The notes beneath the pieces are model-generated. The model was not told the DNA's origin. It did no database searches and was given only the letters and a program-made list of their open reading frames with translations. A stretch of DNA of 64,000 nucleotides from Fibrobacter sp. (lineage in GTDB: Bacteria; Fibrobacterota; Fibrobacteria; Fibrobacterales; Fibrobacteraceae), in assembly GCF_017545445.1 (NCBI RefSeq), contig NZ_JAFWOM010000027.1:1-64000 (forward strand), given 5' to 3'. A program made the translations under genes and the position numbers. The first letter of the stretch is position 1, and every line of letters begins with the position of its first letter. Below are positions 51,786-61,697 of the stretch, one piece after another.

Positions 51786-53057
51786 ATGGGAATGTACAAG
51801 CTAGGAGACTTGTGCAGTGATGTTGTTGATTGCCCTCATTCCACACCAGAATGGAAAAACGAAGGAATTCGTGTCATTAGAAATTTCAATATTGTTAATG
51901 GCTCTTTAGATTTTTCAAATGGGTTCTTTGTTGATGAAGAAACTTTTGAAAAAAGAACACAAAGAGCATGTCCTGAATTTGAAGATTTAGTGATATCAAG
52001 AGAAGCCCCAATGGGAGCTGTTTGTATGATTCCAAAAAATCTAAAATGTTGCTTGGGACAAAGATTGGTTCTTCTAAAGGTTAATAAAGATGTTGCAGAT
52101 TCAAACTATATATTGTTTGCTATTCAAAGTCAATTTGTTCAAAAGCAGATTCAGATTATTGATCAAACAGGCTCTATTGTTAGTAATTTAAATATTCCGG
52201 ATTTAAAGTCTTTGCTGATTCCTTTGCCTCCTTTATCAGAGCAAAAGAAAATCGCTTCCGTTCTTTCCGCATTAGACGACAAAATCGCCCTGAACAAAAA
52301 GATGAACCAGAAACTCGAAGCAATGGCAAAACGCCTATACGACTACTGGTTCGTCCAATACGACTTCCCCGACAAAAACGGCCACCCCTACAAAACCACC
52401 GGCGGCCCCATGACCTACAACGAAACCCTCAAACGTGAAATCCCTGTAGGGTGGGACGTTGCTCCTATATCTGAATTTATTGAAAAGAATTTTAATGGAG
52501 AATGGGGAAAAGAAGATGCTTCCGAAGATGACATTCGTGTACACTGTGTTCGTGGAGCTGATATCGTTGATATGGTAGATATGCCCGTCCGTTATATTTC
52601 AACAAAAAAGAAAGATCGTATTCTGAATCCAAATGACATCATTGTTGAAATATCTGGAGGTAGCCCAACGCAATCTACGGGAAGAGCAACTTTTGTAACG
52701 CGGAATACATTAAATCGTTTTGATTCTCCCATGACGTGCTCAAATTTCTGTCAAATTATTCGATTGAAAGATGCCAAATGCGCTTCTTATTTCTTTGAAA
52801 TGTGGCAGAAATTCTATGCAAGTGATATTTTCTTCAACTTTGAAGGAAAGACAAGCGGTATAAAGAATTTTCAAACAGATTCTTTTATAGCGACTCCTTG
52901 GGCTCATCCACCAAAAGAGTTGATGTATAAATTTGATGAAATGTATCAATCATTCATGAAAAAGAAAGAAAGGTTGATTGCTGAAAATCAAAAACTCACC
53001 GCCCTCCGCGACAAACTCCTCCCACTCCTCATGAACGGCCAAGTAGTGGTACATTGA
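51786..53057 (+). CDS. hsdS: Type I restriction enzyme specificity subunit
   Basis: Start taken at 51786 (MGMYKLGDLCSDVVDCPHST), the normal HsdS beginning; the frame is open upstream to the cassette end and includes RRETKDEKV from a GACGAAAGACGAGAGACG repeat, so a longer form is possible. The product has two target-recognition domains separated by a conserved helical spacer (LPPLSEQKKIASVLSALDDK), with a second spacer at the C-terminus. It sets the DNA target sequence. It overlaps the next gene by 3 bases. Confidence 0.92.
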   Translation: MGMYKLGDLCSDVVDCPHSTPEWKNEGIRVIRNFNIVNGSLDFSNGFFVDEETFEKRTQRACPEFEDLVISREAPMGAVCMIPKNLKCCLGQRLVLLKVNKDVADSNYILFAIQSQFVQKQIQIIDQTGSIVSNLNIPDLKSLLIPLPPLSEQKKIASVLSALDDKIALNKKMNQKLEAMAKRLYDYWFVQYDFPDKNGHPYKTTGGPMTYNETLKREIPVGWDVAPISEFIEKNFNGEWGKEDASEDDIRVHCVRGADIVDMVDMPVRYISTKKKDRILNPNDIIVEISGGSPTQSTGRATFVTRNTLNRFDSPMTCSNFCQIIRLKDAKCASYFFEMWQKFYASDIFFNFEGKTSGIKNFQTDSFIATPWAHPPKELMYKFDEMYQSFMKKKERLIAENQKLTALRDKLLPLLMNGQVVVH

Positions 53058-56000
53058 AAAAGGTACAATATATGTCTATTTTAACTATACTGAATTCAAT
53101 ACCAAAAATTATACCTATAATATTGGATTTTCGGAAAATTTTTTCATTAGATGTTTTAAAAAGAAAACTTGATGATAGTATTTTCAAGTTAGGCCCTCGT
53201 TATACGCCTGAATTGCATGTGAATTTGCCAATTGAAGAAAATTTTAAAATGTTAGCTAAAGATGAAGATAGCCTTAGCTGTATGTTTCCCTATTTTAAGG
53301 GATTTAGTGAAAAAAGCAATGGTGTAGGATTGGTTGGAAATTCTCAATACGATAACTTAGTTGATAATTTTAAACAAAGTGTAGATTTTATAGCGAATTT
53401 TTATTTTTCTTTTGAAAAAAATAGAAGAAAGCCTGTTGATCTTGATTCTTTAAAAAACGAAATCGAAAAAGCCAACAAAATGTTGGTGAATATTTATATG
53501 TGTGGATTGAACCTAAAAAAACAAACGGTACCAAAAGAAATCAAAAATCAGATACAATATAATGAAGTAAAAATAAATGATGCTGGAAACGAATTAAGGA
53601 AACTGCAGAAATTTTTTAATGAATCAGGGCGTTTCATACAAAATCAAATAATGTTAATTGTAGGTAAAGCTGGTTCTGGCAAATCGCATTTGCTTGCTGA
53701 TATAGCTACGAAAAGACTTCAGTGTAAAAAATGGACTTGTCTTTTTTTGGGGAATACCTTTGAAAGGGGAAGTCTTTGGAAACAATTTTTAGAAAAGATG
53801 TCGGTAAAATGGGATGAGATAATCTTTTTGCGTTGCCTTAATCTATATGGTTGGTTAAAGCGTTGTCGATGTTTGATTTTTATAGACGCGTTAAATGAAT
53901 GTGATGTTCCGAATTTCTGGGCGCAAAATTTGGAAATGTTTCTGAACGATATTCGCAAATATCCCAATGTTGGGGTTGTTTTAAGTGTTCGTTCAGAATA
54001 TAAAGATTATGTTATATCTGAGCGGGTACAATCTTTACTTTGCCTTGTTACGCATAAAGGATTTAACACGGCTTCTTTTGAGGCTGTTAAACACTTTTTT
54101 GAATATTATGAAATAAATCTTCCAAATACGCCCATGCTGAATCCTGAATTTTCTAACCCTTTATTTTTAAAACTTTTTTGTGAATTGTTAAAAAAAAGAG
54201 GATTGCACGAAATTCCTAGTGGGTTCAATAGTCTTCTTGATATTTTCAAAAACTATATTGAAGATGTTAATGAAAGAATTTCAAGAAAATATAATATAGA
54301 TCCTTCACTGTATTTAATAAGAACATCTATAGAAAATATTGCTTTAGAAATGTTGAAACAAAAAAAAGAACTGATATCTAGCGAATGCGCTCTCAAATCA
54401 CTAGATGAATCATTCTGTAGTTCAGGAATTAGAGCTGTAGATATTTTTAGTGAATTAGTGTCTGAGGGAATTCTAATAAAATCTTATGATAAAGAAAAAA
54501 AAGTAAGTATATTGTTTGCTTATGAAAGATATTATGATTTATTGGTCGCGAAAGCTTTGCTCGGAACAGAACATAATCCTGAAAATATTAAATTAATGTT
54601 TAAAGATGGTGGTTCATTGCATGAGTATGTTACATCTGAATTTGGTTTTTTCAATTATGTTGGGCTTTTGAATGCGTGGGCAATTCTTTTACCAGATAAT
54701 TATGATTTGGAACTTTTCGAAATAATTGCGGATGAAGATATCATAGCAACGCAAGAGCCTTTTATTGAAGGGCTGTTGTGGCGTAAGAAAATAGATATAA
54801 GAAAAATTCATAATTACATAATTACATATATTTTGCCAGAAAAATATTATAAAAATAAATGGCTAGACACGCTTCTACTTTTGTGCTCAAAGCCAGAATG
54901 TGCATTAAATAGCGATTATCTCCATGAATATTTATTCCCATTAAGTATGGGAAACCGGGATGCTGAATGGTCTATTTTTATAAGTACACAAGATGACTCT
55001 GATATAAATAATGTTAAACGAATAATTGATTGGACTTGGCATAATGATGATTTAGAATTATTATCTGATGAATCAACTCGGTTATTAGGCCAAATGTTGA
55101 TTTGGTTTTTGACATCAATGAATAGAGAAGTACGAGATGAATCATCAGCAGCTCTTGTAAATTTGCTGAAAAATAAAATAGATGTTTTGATTTTCTTGTT
55201 AGATAAGTTTAAGAATGTGAATGATCCATATGTTTTGCAGAGAATGTACGCAGTTGCTTTTGGATGTGTGACAAATAATTTTAATAGGGAAAGTATAAAA
55301 AGTTTGTGCGAATGTGTATATAAAAATATTTTTGAATCTGCAAATGTTGTTCCTGATATTTTATTACGTGATTATGCAATGAATACAATTGAATATGGGA
55401 AATATTTAGGTATAAAATTTGATTTTGACATAAGGAAAATTTATCCACCATATAGAAGTGTAATGCCGACGCATTTCCCCACAAATAGTGATGTTGATGC
55501 AAACTTGATTCCTTATGGAAAAAAGGTTGTTAGTTCTCCAGAATATGCAATAAATATAATTCTACATTCCATGACAACAGAATATGGTCGAGGAACATCG
55601 CATTATGGAGATTTTGGAAGATATGTTTGGGATAGTGCTTTTGATGATTGGAATATTGATACCAATTTATTGAGTAATTACGCCATAATGTGGATTCTAA
55701 AAGATAGTGGGTATGACTATAATATTCACGGTGAATTTGATATGAGTGTGTCTCATGGCGAACGTTTTGGAAATATATGTGAACGGATAGGAAAAAAATA
55801 TCAGTGGATTGCTTTCTATGATTTGCTTGCAAGAGTGTCTGATAATTGCCAAATGAAAAAAGGTTCGTATAAGGGGAGCTTTGAACCCTTTGTAAGAGAT
55901 TTTGATCCGACAACTATAAAAAAATCTATTTATAGTGCAGATGAATCTTTTTATTCTAGCATAATGAAAAAATTTCATTGGAATCAAAAAAATAGAAAAT

Positions 56001-56776
56001 GGATTGCAAAAAAGAATAACTTTCCTTCTGTAGGAAAATTTCTTTTTGAAAAAGATGCTGATAACGTAGAATGGATAATTTTGAACAAGTCAATGCATTT
56101 AAAACAATCAGATCGATTAAATGGAATGTTCAAGCCAAAGAAGGATTTCTTTTGTAGTGTAAACAGTTATATTATGACAGATAACGATTTTAATTCGTTT
56201 AAGAGTTGGGCGAAAAAACAAAATTTTTATGGAAGATTATTGCCAGAAAGCCATCAATGTTACAAGGTTTATTCTAGAGAGTACTGTTGGTCTAAAGCTT
56301 ATGAAGCTGAATATGGTGATGATTATGATTGGGCTACGATTAGCGATTTGAAGAAGAAAGATGTTGCCGTGGTTGCATTGACAAACTACTATTATTATTG
56401 GGAAAATGAATACGATCATTCAAAAAGAAGTCTTTTTTCATTTATAAGACCTTCAAAAGAATTATGCAAATTAATGGGCTTGCGTCAAGGAATTAAAGAT
56501 GGCGAATTTGTTGATGAATCTGGTCTTGTTGTTTGCAAAAATCCTTCTGTAAACGAAAAACACCCCTCATGTTTGATGGTTAGGAAAAAAGAATTTTTAA
56601 ACGCCCTGAAAAATAATGGACTTAAAATTGCGTGGACAATTCTTGGTGAAAAACGAATAGATTCCTTAAAAAACGAAGATGATTATACATGGATGACATT
56701 ATCGGGAATTGGGTATATGAGATGTGGTAAACCTACTGTAAAAATGAATCATTTTATGAATCGAGTAAGTTCGTGA
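53054..56776 (+). CDS. Large STAND/NACHT-like NTPase, putative defence protein
   Basis: The TTG at 53054 overlaps the hsdS stop (TTGA); ATG at 53072 is the alternative. The 1240-residue product has Walker A GKAGSGKS at 204-211 and Walker B CLIFIDALNE at 273-282, then a sensor-like SVRSEYKDYV. The about 200 residues before have no recognised domain, and the long C-terminal half may be the sensor typical of STAND proteins. Very AT-rich, unlike hsdM. It is co-directional with hsdS and the Septu-like pair. An anti-phage role is inferred from fold and context only. Confidence 0.7.
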   Translation: MKKVQYMSILTILNSIPKIIPIILDFRKIFSLDVLKRKLDDSIFKLGPRYTPELHVNLPIEENFKMLAKDEDSLSCMFPYFKGFSEKSNGVGLVGNSQYDNLVDNFKQSVDFIANFYFSFEKNRRKPVDLDSLKNEIEKANKMLVNIYMCGLNLKKQTVPKEIKNQIQYNEVKINDAGNELRKLQKFFNESGRFIQNQIMLIVGKAGSGKSHLLADIATKRLQCKKWTCLFLGNTFERGSLWKQFLEKMSVKWDEIIFLRCLNLYGWLKRCRCLIFIDALNECDVPNFWAQNLEMFLNDIRKYPNVGVVLSVRSEYKDYVISERVQSLLCLVTHKGFNTASFEAVKHFFEYYEINLPNTPMLNPEFSNPLFLKLFCELLKKRGLHEIPSGFNSLLDIFKNYIEDVNERISRKYNIDPSLYLIRTSIENIALEMLKQKKELISSECALKSLDESFCSSGIRAVDIFSELVSEGILIKSYDKEKKVSILFAYERYYDLLVAKALLGTEHNPENIKLMFKDGGSLHEYVTSEFGFFNYVGLLNAWAILLPDNYDLELFEIIADEDIIATQEPFIEGLLWRKKIDIRKIHNYIITYILPEKYYKNKWLDTLLLLCSKPECALNSDYLHEYLFPLSMGNRDAEWSIFISTQDDSDINNVKRIIDWTWHNDDLELLSDESTRLLGQMLIWFLTSMNREVRDESSAALVNLLKNKIDVLIFLLDKFKNVNDPYVLQRMYAVAFGCVTNNFNRESIKSLCECVYKNIFESANVVPDILLRDYAMNTIEYGKYLGIKFDFDIRKIYPPYRSVMPTHFPTNSDVDANLIPYGKKVVSSPEYAINIILHSMTTEYGRGTSHYGDFGRYVWDSAFDDWNIDTNLLSNYAIMWILKDSGYDYNIHGEFDMSVSHGERFGNICERIGKKYQWIAFYDLLARVSDNCQMKKGSYKGSFEPFVRDFDPTTIKKSIYSADESFYSSIMKKFHWNQKNRKWIAKKNNFPSVGKFLFEKDADNVEWIILNKSMHLKQSDRLNGMFKPKKDFFCSVNSYIMTDNDFNSFKSWAKKQNFYGRLLPESHQCYKVYSREYCWSKAYEAEYGDDYDWATISDLKKKDVAVVALTNYYYYWENEYDHSKRSLFSFIRPSKELCKLMGLRQGIKDGEFVDESGLVVCKNPSVNEKHPSCLMVRKKEFLNALKNNGLKIAWTILGEKRIDSLKNEDDYTWMTLSGIGYMRCGKPTVKMNHFMNRVSS

Positions 56777-56796
56777 AAAGATAAGGAAGAAAATTT

Positions 56797-58635
56797 ATGA
56801 AAAAATATATTTCTTTTTGGATTGACAAATATATTCCATTAGACGAATTTGACTCTAGTGGTCCATGCTTATTTGAAAATTTCTTGGTCAATCTTTCATC
56901 TGAATATTATGTTCAAAAGGATGAACAACAACTTGTATTTACAATAAATAAAAGTATTTGCAAAAAGGAAGGGTATAATCCTTCATCATTTTTTTCGGAA
57001 AATATTTCTGATATGAAAGTATTTATCGGTGACAATGGTGCTGGTAAAACGCAGCTTTTAAAAAAAATAGCGAGGATTGCTGCTGGATATAATGAGTGCA
57101 AAGAGAAATATGTACTGCTATGTGTAGACGATGAAAATAAAGAGTATGGTTATATTACAAATATTGAATCCGAAATAAAATGCGTTATAGCTGAAAATAC
57201 ATTTGATGGATATAGTGGAAAACGTTATGATTTGGCAGATACTTCTGAAGAGTCTTTACTTGGAGGTTTGTATGTGTATTATTCGCCTATTTTCAATGAT
57301 GTGGATTATAGATTGGAAACAATGTCTTATACACCTATGTCATTGAATTTGAAAAATATTTCAACAGATGCTTTGATGGCCTATGATGTGAGTAGTTTAA
57401 CAATTCTTCACGAAGAGTTGGACAAAAAATATAAAGATTGTGATCGTCTTAGTGCATATCTTAAAATGGAGCATCAGAGGCTTAACGATTTTTTAATCGA
57501 AAATGGTGAATATTTTTCAACATTTTTTAATGTTCCAAATCAATTAGTTTTTAAACCAATGCTAGAAAATGTTTTGGCATGTACAAATGTACTTGTGTCT
57601 CGCAATGAGGATGCCTTTATAAATTTACATTTTGTTTACGAATTGCAAAATGAAGATAAAATTAAAGAGTTTAAATCTTTAGACGATGTTGCAAAACAAA
57701 AAATTCTAGAGCAATCAAGAATAGAAATAGTAAATCAGTTTAACTCGTTAAGTTTGGATGAAAAATTTCGCTATTCCTTGTTGTTGAATTATTATTGTCA
57801 TGATAAATTTGAATCTGAAGATGTGTTGAATGAATTGACTGGCTTTAAGGAAGTTCGTGATTTGGAATTATGGAAGCGATCTTTCCCTGTTGAATTGCAG
57901 AAAGTAATCGAAGAAATTCTTAGCGAATGTAGAAAAATAGGTATTTTACAAAAAAATGGTTATGAATTTAATGCTGAACGAAATAAGGAGCCGTTGAAAA
58001 AAATCAATCAATTGTATAACAGTCTTTTACTTGATACGCCATTCTTTGAATTTTCATTACCTAGGCCATTAAGTTCGGGAGAAAGATATCTCCTAAAATT
58101 CTATTATCGGTTGTATTCTGCGTTGAAAAATGAACGTTTTGAAAATTTATATTTGTTTATTGATGAGGCGGATACGTGCCAGCATCCGAGCTGGCAATAT
58201 CATTGGATTGAGAGATTTGTTTTAGGTTTAAAAAAGATAAGTGATTCACTTAGACAAAATGGATATATATTAAAAGATTTATCTTGCCAGATTTTTTTAA
58301 CAACGCATTCTCCATTTGTTCTTACGGAGTTACTGCGTGATAACGTTGTCTTTTTGAAAAGGGTGTATAACGAAGAGAATGGTTTTTGGCAAAATGTGGA
58401 AGTTAGGGATTATTTGGTAGAAGATAAACCATCAACATTCTTTGCTGGCAATATGTTTGATATATTAAATTCTGGTTTTTTTGTAGAAAATACAATAGGA
58501 AATTTTGCTGAAAATAAAATAAAAGAATGTATTGATTTGATAAAAAAGAGGGAAAAGAGAGATTATGTAAATATGTTGATATCGCAAATAGGTGACCCTA
58601 TATTAAAAGAGCTTGTTTCTAATCTAAGAGATTGA
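56797..58635 (+). CDS. AAA ATPase of Septu-like system (PtuA-like)
   Basis: A 612-residue protein: Walker A GDNGAGKT at 78-85, ABC-type signature LSSGERYLLKFYYRLYSA at about 426-443, Walker B LYLFIDEADTCQHPSW at about 451-466 and TTHSPF at about 503. This is the SMC/OLD-like ATPase layout of PtuA-type proteins. It is followed 4 bases later by an HNH nuclease gene. The start follows AAGGAAG. Could also be a related ATPase-HNH pair rather than true Septu. Confidence 0.75.
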   Translation: MKKYISFWIDKYIPLDEFDSSGPCLFENFLVNLSSEYYVQKDEQQLVFTINKSICKKEGYNPSSFFSENISDMKVFIGDNGAGKTQLLKKIARIAAGYNECKEKYVLLCVDDENKEYGYITNIESEIKCVIAENTFDGYSGKRYDLADTSEESLLGGLYVYYSPIFNDVDYRLETMSYTPMSLNLKNISTDALMAYDVSSLTILHEELDKKYKDCDRLSAYLKMEHQRLNDFLIENGEYFSTFFNVPNQLVFKPMLENVLACTNVLVSRNEDAFINLHFVYELQNEDKIKEFKSLDDVAKQKILEQSRIEIVNQFNSLSLDEKFRYSLLLNYYCHDKFESEDVLNELTGFKEVRDLELWKRSFPVELQKVIEEILSECRKIGILQKNGYEFNAERNKEPLKKINQLYNSLLLDTPFFEFSLPRPLSSGERYLLKFYYRLYSALKNERFENLYLFIDEADTCQHPSWQYHWIERFVLGLKKISDSLRQNGYILKDLSCQIFLTTHSPFVLTELLRDNVVFLKRVYNEENGFWQNVEVRDYLVEDKPSTFFAGNMFDILNSGFFVENTIGNFAENKIKECIDLIKKREKRDYVNMLISQIGDPILKELVSNLRD

Positions 58636-58639
58636 TATT

Positions 58640-59659
58640 ATGATGCACATAGATATTTCTCCGAATATAAGTACGATTAAATCTAAACACCTTGCGTTTA
58701 TTGCCGCAAGAAGAATTTCAGTAAAAAAAGGCAGAACAAAAAATAGAGAGATGTCCTTAGTTGCAAAACTAGATGTTTTTGAAAAAAAATATAAAAATAG
58801 ATATTCAAAATTTCCTTCCAAATTATCCAAGGAATTTTTGAAAGATTTGGATGATGTTGTTGTTGGAAATTTTTCTCGTCTTGAAGAGTTGAAATTAAAA
58901 TACGATTGTTTGCATATCAGCAAGTCAATTTTGTCAAAAAGAAAGCATAATAAATACGAAAAATTCCTAATTAGTATGGGGAAAGAAATTTTGGAATTTA
59001 TGGGTTATGATTCATTTTGCGAAGATAGTGCAAATTGGTGCTCTAGAAAATTTATTGATTTGTTGAAGGTGTCTACTTGTCCATATTGCAATGCTCAATA
59101 TATATATGTATCTTCAAATAATGAAGGAATTAAACCGCAAATAGATCATTTTTTCCCAAAAGCAGAAAATCCCATTTTTTCTTGCTCAGTTTATAATATG
59201 GTCCCATCTTGTTATAATTGCAATCATTTGAAGGCGGATAAAGAATGGCCCTTGTTTAATCCATATGTTTGCGGGTTTGATAATAACGCTGTATTTCGTA
59301 TTACTGTCAAGGATAAAGAACAGGATGATATTGATAAAATTATTTTAAGAAAAAATTTTTATGGAAATATTAAATTGTTCTTAAAAGTGGATTGTGAAGG
59401 TGTTGAAAAAATTAAAATAAATCATGCGAGAATGGCTTTTAAATTAGATGAATCATATAATTGTTTTCAGGCAGAACTAGTCGATTTAATAAAAAGACTT
59501 CAAAAATGTAATAAAATTAAAGGTGAAAATATCTCTAAAATATTAGGCTCAAAAGAGGAAATCAAAAGTTTACTTTTAGGAATCCCGCTAGGTGCAGAAA
59601 CGAAAAACTATCTTTTTAAAAAGTTAAAAGAGGATTTTTGGAAGAAATTTTACAAATAG
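58640..59659 (+). CDS. HNH endonuclease of Septu-like system (PtuB-like)
   Basis: A 339-residue protein with zinc-binding CPYCNAQYI at about 147-155, the HNH-core IDHFFPKAENPIF at about 168-180 and SCYNCNHLKAD at about 190-200. It is the nuclease partner of the upstream ATPase. It is larger than a typical PtuB, so it may be a variant family. The start could also be 58643. Confidence 0.72.
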   Translation: MMHIDISPNISTIKSKHLAFIAARRISVKKGRTKNREMSLVAKLDVFEKKYKNRYSKFPSKLSKEFLKDLDDVVVGNFSRLEELKLKYDCLHISKSILSKRKHNKYEKFLISMGKEILEFMGYDSFCEDSANWCSRKFIDLLKVSTCPYCNAQYIYVSSNNEGIKPQIDHFFPKAENPIFSCSVYNMVPSCYNCNHLKADKEWPLFNPYVCGFDNNAVFRITVKDKEQDDIDKIILRKNFYGNIKLFLKVDCEGVEKIKINHARMAFKLDESYNCFQAELVDLIKRLQKCNKIKGENISKILGSKEEIKSLLLGIPLGAETKNYLFKKLKEDFWKKFYK

Positions 59660-59665
59660 GTTTGT

Positions 59666-60766
59666 ATGCATGAATTCTTTGACAAATTTAACGATTCAAC
59701 CAAGGCAAAGCTTGGTATTTATAAGGCCTATATAACAAAATACCTTAAGGTGTTGAGTAAGGCCTATAAGCAAACGTGGAATACAAAGAATTCCGTCTAT
59801 ATAGCAGATTTATTCGCTGGTCCTGGACAAGACGAAATGGGAAATCCTGGAAGTCCCATGATTTTATTGGACTATCTTTCTCAAACATATTTGGATGACT
59901 TGCAAGTAAAAATTTGCTTTAACGAAATGAATCCTGAAAAATGCCAAAAGCTCAATCAACTTGTATATGAACATAAGGCTCCCAAACAATCCTGGGTAGA
60001 GGTGAATGTTCAAAATCAGGACTATTCGGAGTTACTTCCTAAAATAATTGCAAAACACAAAAATCATAATTATTTCAAGAGATTCTTCTTTATAGATCCT
60101 TTCGGTTATAAGGGCATTCATTTGGATGACATAAAGGCTATTTTGAATGATAGAAATACGGAACTTTTGCTCTTTTTGCCTGTATCCTTTATTTATCGTT
60201 TTAAAAGTAAGGACGAAGATTATAAAGCTATAAGAATGTTCTTAGATGATTTTATATCTGTACCAAATCCATCTATGATAGGAAGTGATGTTGCCTTTGT
60301 TCGCAGCATTCTTGATACGCTTCGAGAAAAGTTGGGCTTATTTGTTGATAGTTTTATCATTCAAGACAATTCTGGTAAAGGACATAATTGTTTGATTTAT
60401 TTTTCCAATAACCGCAAAGGTCTGGAAAAATTTGTCGAAACGAAATGGGAAATTGATGGAGAAGAGGGAACTGGTTATGAAAGGAATAAAAATGATCAAG
60501 TTTCTTTCTTGGAATCTTTTTTCAGAGACTCTCTTGAAGATAAGTTGATGTTTTATTTAAAGACTGGTTCTAAAACGAATATAGAGGTCCGTAATTTTTG
60601 TTATGAACATGGCTCTCTGCCTAAACATGGTAATGCGGCATTGAGAAAATTTGTAGAACAAGGAAAGATTCAAGTTTGTGCATGCGACGAATCTAAAAAA
60701 TTAAGAAAGAATGCGTTCTACCTTGACGATGATAAAACCGAAAAAATTTATATCAAGGCTATCTAG
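59666..60766 (+). CDS. Three-Cys-motif partner protein TcmP
   Basis: A 366-residue protein: YIADLFAGPGQDEMGNPGSP near residue 46 and RFFFIDPFGYKGIHLDDI, the hallmark of TcmP proteins, which resemble SAM-dependent methyltransferases. It is directly followed by its usual partner, the DUF5131 gene, with no gap. This pair is found in mobile and defence contexts; the biochemical role is not established. Confidence 0.88.
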   Translation: MHEFFDKFNDSTKAKLGIYKAYITKYLKVLSKAYKQTWNTKNSVYIADLFAGPGQDEMGNPGSPMILLDYLSQTYLDDLQVKICFNEMNPEKCQKLNQLVYEHKAPKQSWVEVNVQNQDYSELLPKIIAKHKNHNYFKRFFFIDPFGYKGIHLDDIKAILNDRNTELLLFLPVSFIYRFKSKDEDYKAIRMFLDDFISVPNPSMIGSDVAFVRSILDTLREKLGLFVDSFIIQDNSGKGHNCLIYFSNNRKGLEKFVETKWEIDGEEGTGYERNKNDQVSFLESFFRDSLEDKLMFYLKTGSKTNIEVRNFCYEHGSLPKHGNAALRKFVEQGKIQVCACDESKKLRKNAFYLDDDKTEKIYIKAI

Positions 60767-61495
60767 ATGAAGACTACAAAAATTGAATGGACTGATCAGA
60801 CTTGGAATCCGGTTACAGGGTGTGACCGTTTATCTGAAGGCTGTGCAAATTGTTATGCGGCAACAATGTCTTTGCGTTTGCAGAATATGGGGCTTGATAA
60901 GTATAAAAATGGTTTTGATGTTACAGTACACGAAGAATCATTAGATGAGCCTCTTCATTGGCGTTCACCCAGCAATATCTTTGTATGTTCCATGAGCGAC
61001 TTGTTTAATGAAAAGGTTCCGTTTACTTTTATTGACGAGGTTTTCAAAACAATCAAAAAGGCAACGAACCATCGTTTTCAAATACTAACAAAAAGAGCGG
61101 AACGAATGGAGGAGTATTTTAAAACTCGAAGTGTGCCGGATAATGCATGGATTGGAGTGACCGTTGAAAATGCCGCTCGTAAAAATCGTATAGCAGTATT
61201 ACGTAAGATAAACGCAAAAGTTCGCTTTCTTTCATGTGAGCCGTTGCTGAGTGATCTTGGTAAGATAAATCTTGATGGTATTCACTGGGTTATTGTCGGT
61301 GGCGAAAGCGGCCCTAAGGCGAGACCGATGCAAAAGGCATGGGTTGAAAATATCCAGAGGCAGGCTTTGGAACAGAAAGTTGCATTTTTCTTTAAACAGT
61401 GGGGAACATGGGGCGTTGACGGCGTTCGCCGTTCTAAAAAGGCAAACGGAAAGTTGTTAAACGGGAAAATTTACCAAGCGATGCCGAAAGGGTAG
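60767..61495 (+). CDS. DUF5131 / phage Gp37-Gp68-like three-Cys protein
   Basis: A 242-residue protein starting IEWTDQTWNPVTGCDRLSEG, with Cys19, Cys26 and Cys29, the three-Cys motif. This resembles a radical-SAM-type cluster but is degenerate, so the activity is uncertain. Also NIFVCSMSDLFNE and FFKQWGTWG. It begins right after the TcmP stop codon. Confidence 0.9.
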   Translation: MKTTKIEWTDQTWNPVTGCDRLSEGCANCYAATMSLRLQNMGLDKYKNGFDVTVHEESLDEPLHWRSPSNIFVCSMSDLFNEKVPFTFIDEVFKTIKKATNHRFQILTKRAERMEEYFKTRSVPDNAWIGVTVENAARKNRIAVLRKINAKVRFLSCEPLLSDLGKINLDGIHWVIVGGESGPKARPMQKAWVENIQRQALEQKVAFFFKQWGTWGVDGVRRSKKANGKLLNGKIYQAMPKG

Positions 61496-61514
61496 AATGT
61501 ATGGTCTTGAAAAA

Positions 61515-61664
61515 TTATTTTGTTTTCTTTTTGGGGTTGAGTTTGCTGAATCCCCCATAACTATAGCATGTTGAGTTTACTTTATTTGAATTTGTTTGTC
61601 CATTTGAATTGTGGTTGCCAAAATTTCCATTACTATCTTGATTTAATACCTTTTTCTCTGTCAT
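61515..61664 (-). CDS. 49-residue peptide with GFxxLNP motif
   Basis: MTEKKVLNQDSNGNFGNHNS, then an Asn-rich part, ending GGFSKLNPKKKTK. The ATG at 61664 follows AAAGGAC. It lies 33 bases after the stop of the membrane protein gene. The GFSKLNP motif matches two copies in the 51-residue peptide at 62215-62370, with different codons. Function unknown. Confidence 0.6.
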   Translation of the reverse strand: MTEKKVLNQDSNGNFGNHNSNGQTNSNKVNSTCYSYGGFSKLNPKKKTK

Positions 61665-61697
61665 AAAAATGTCCTTTTTTGTGAAATATAGGTGGCT

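Noticed and set aside
53054-56776. Calling the large NTPase a specific Avs type
   Set aside because: The P-loop is clear, but the N-terminal effector and C-terminal sensor could not be matched to a named Avs family by eye.
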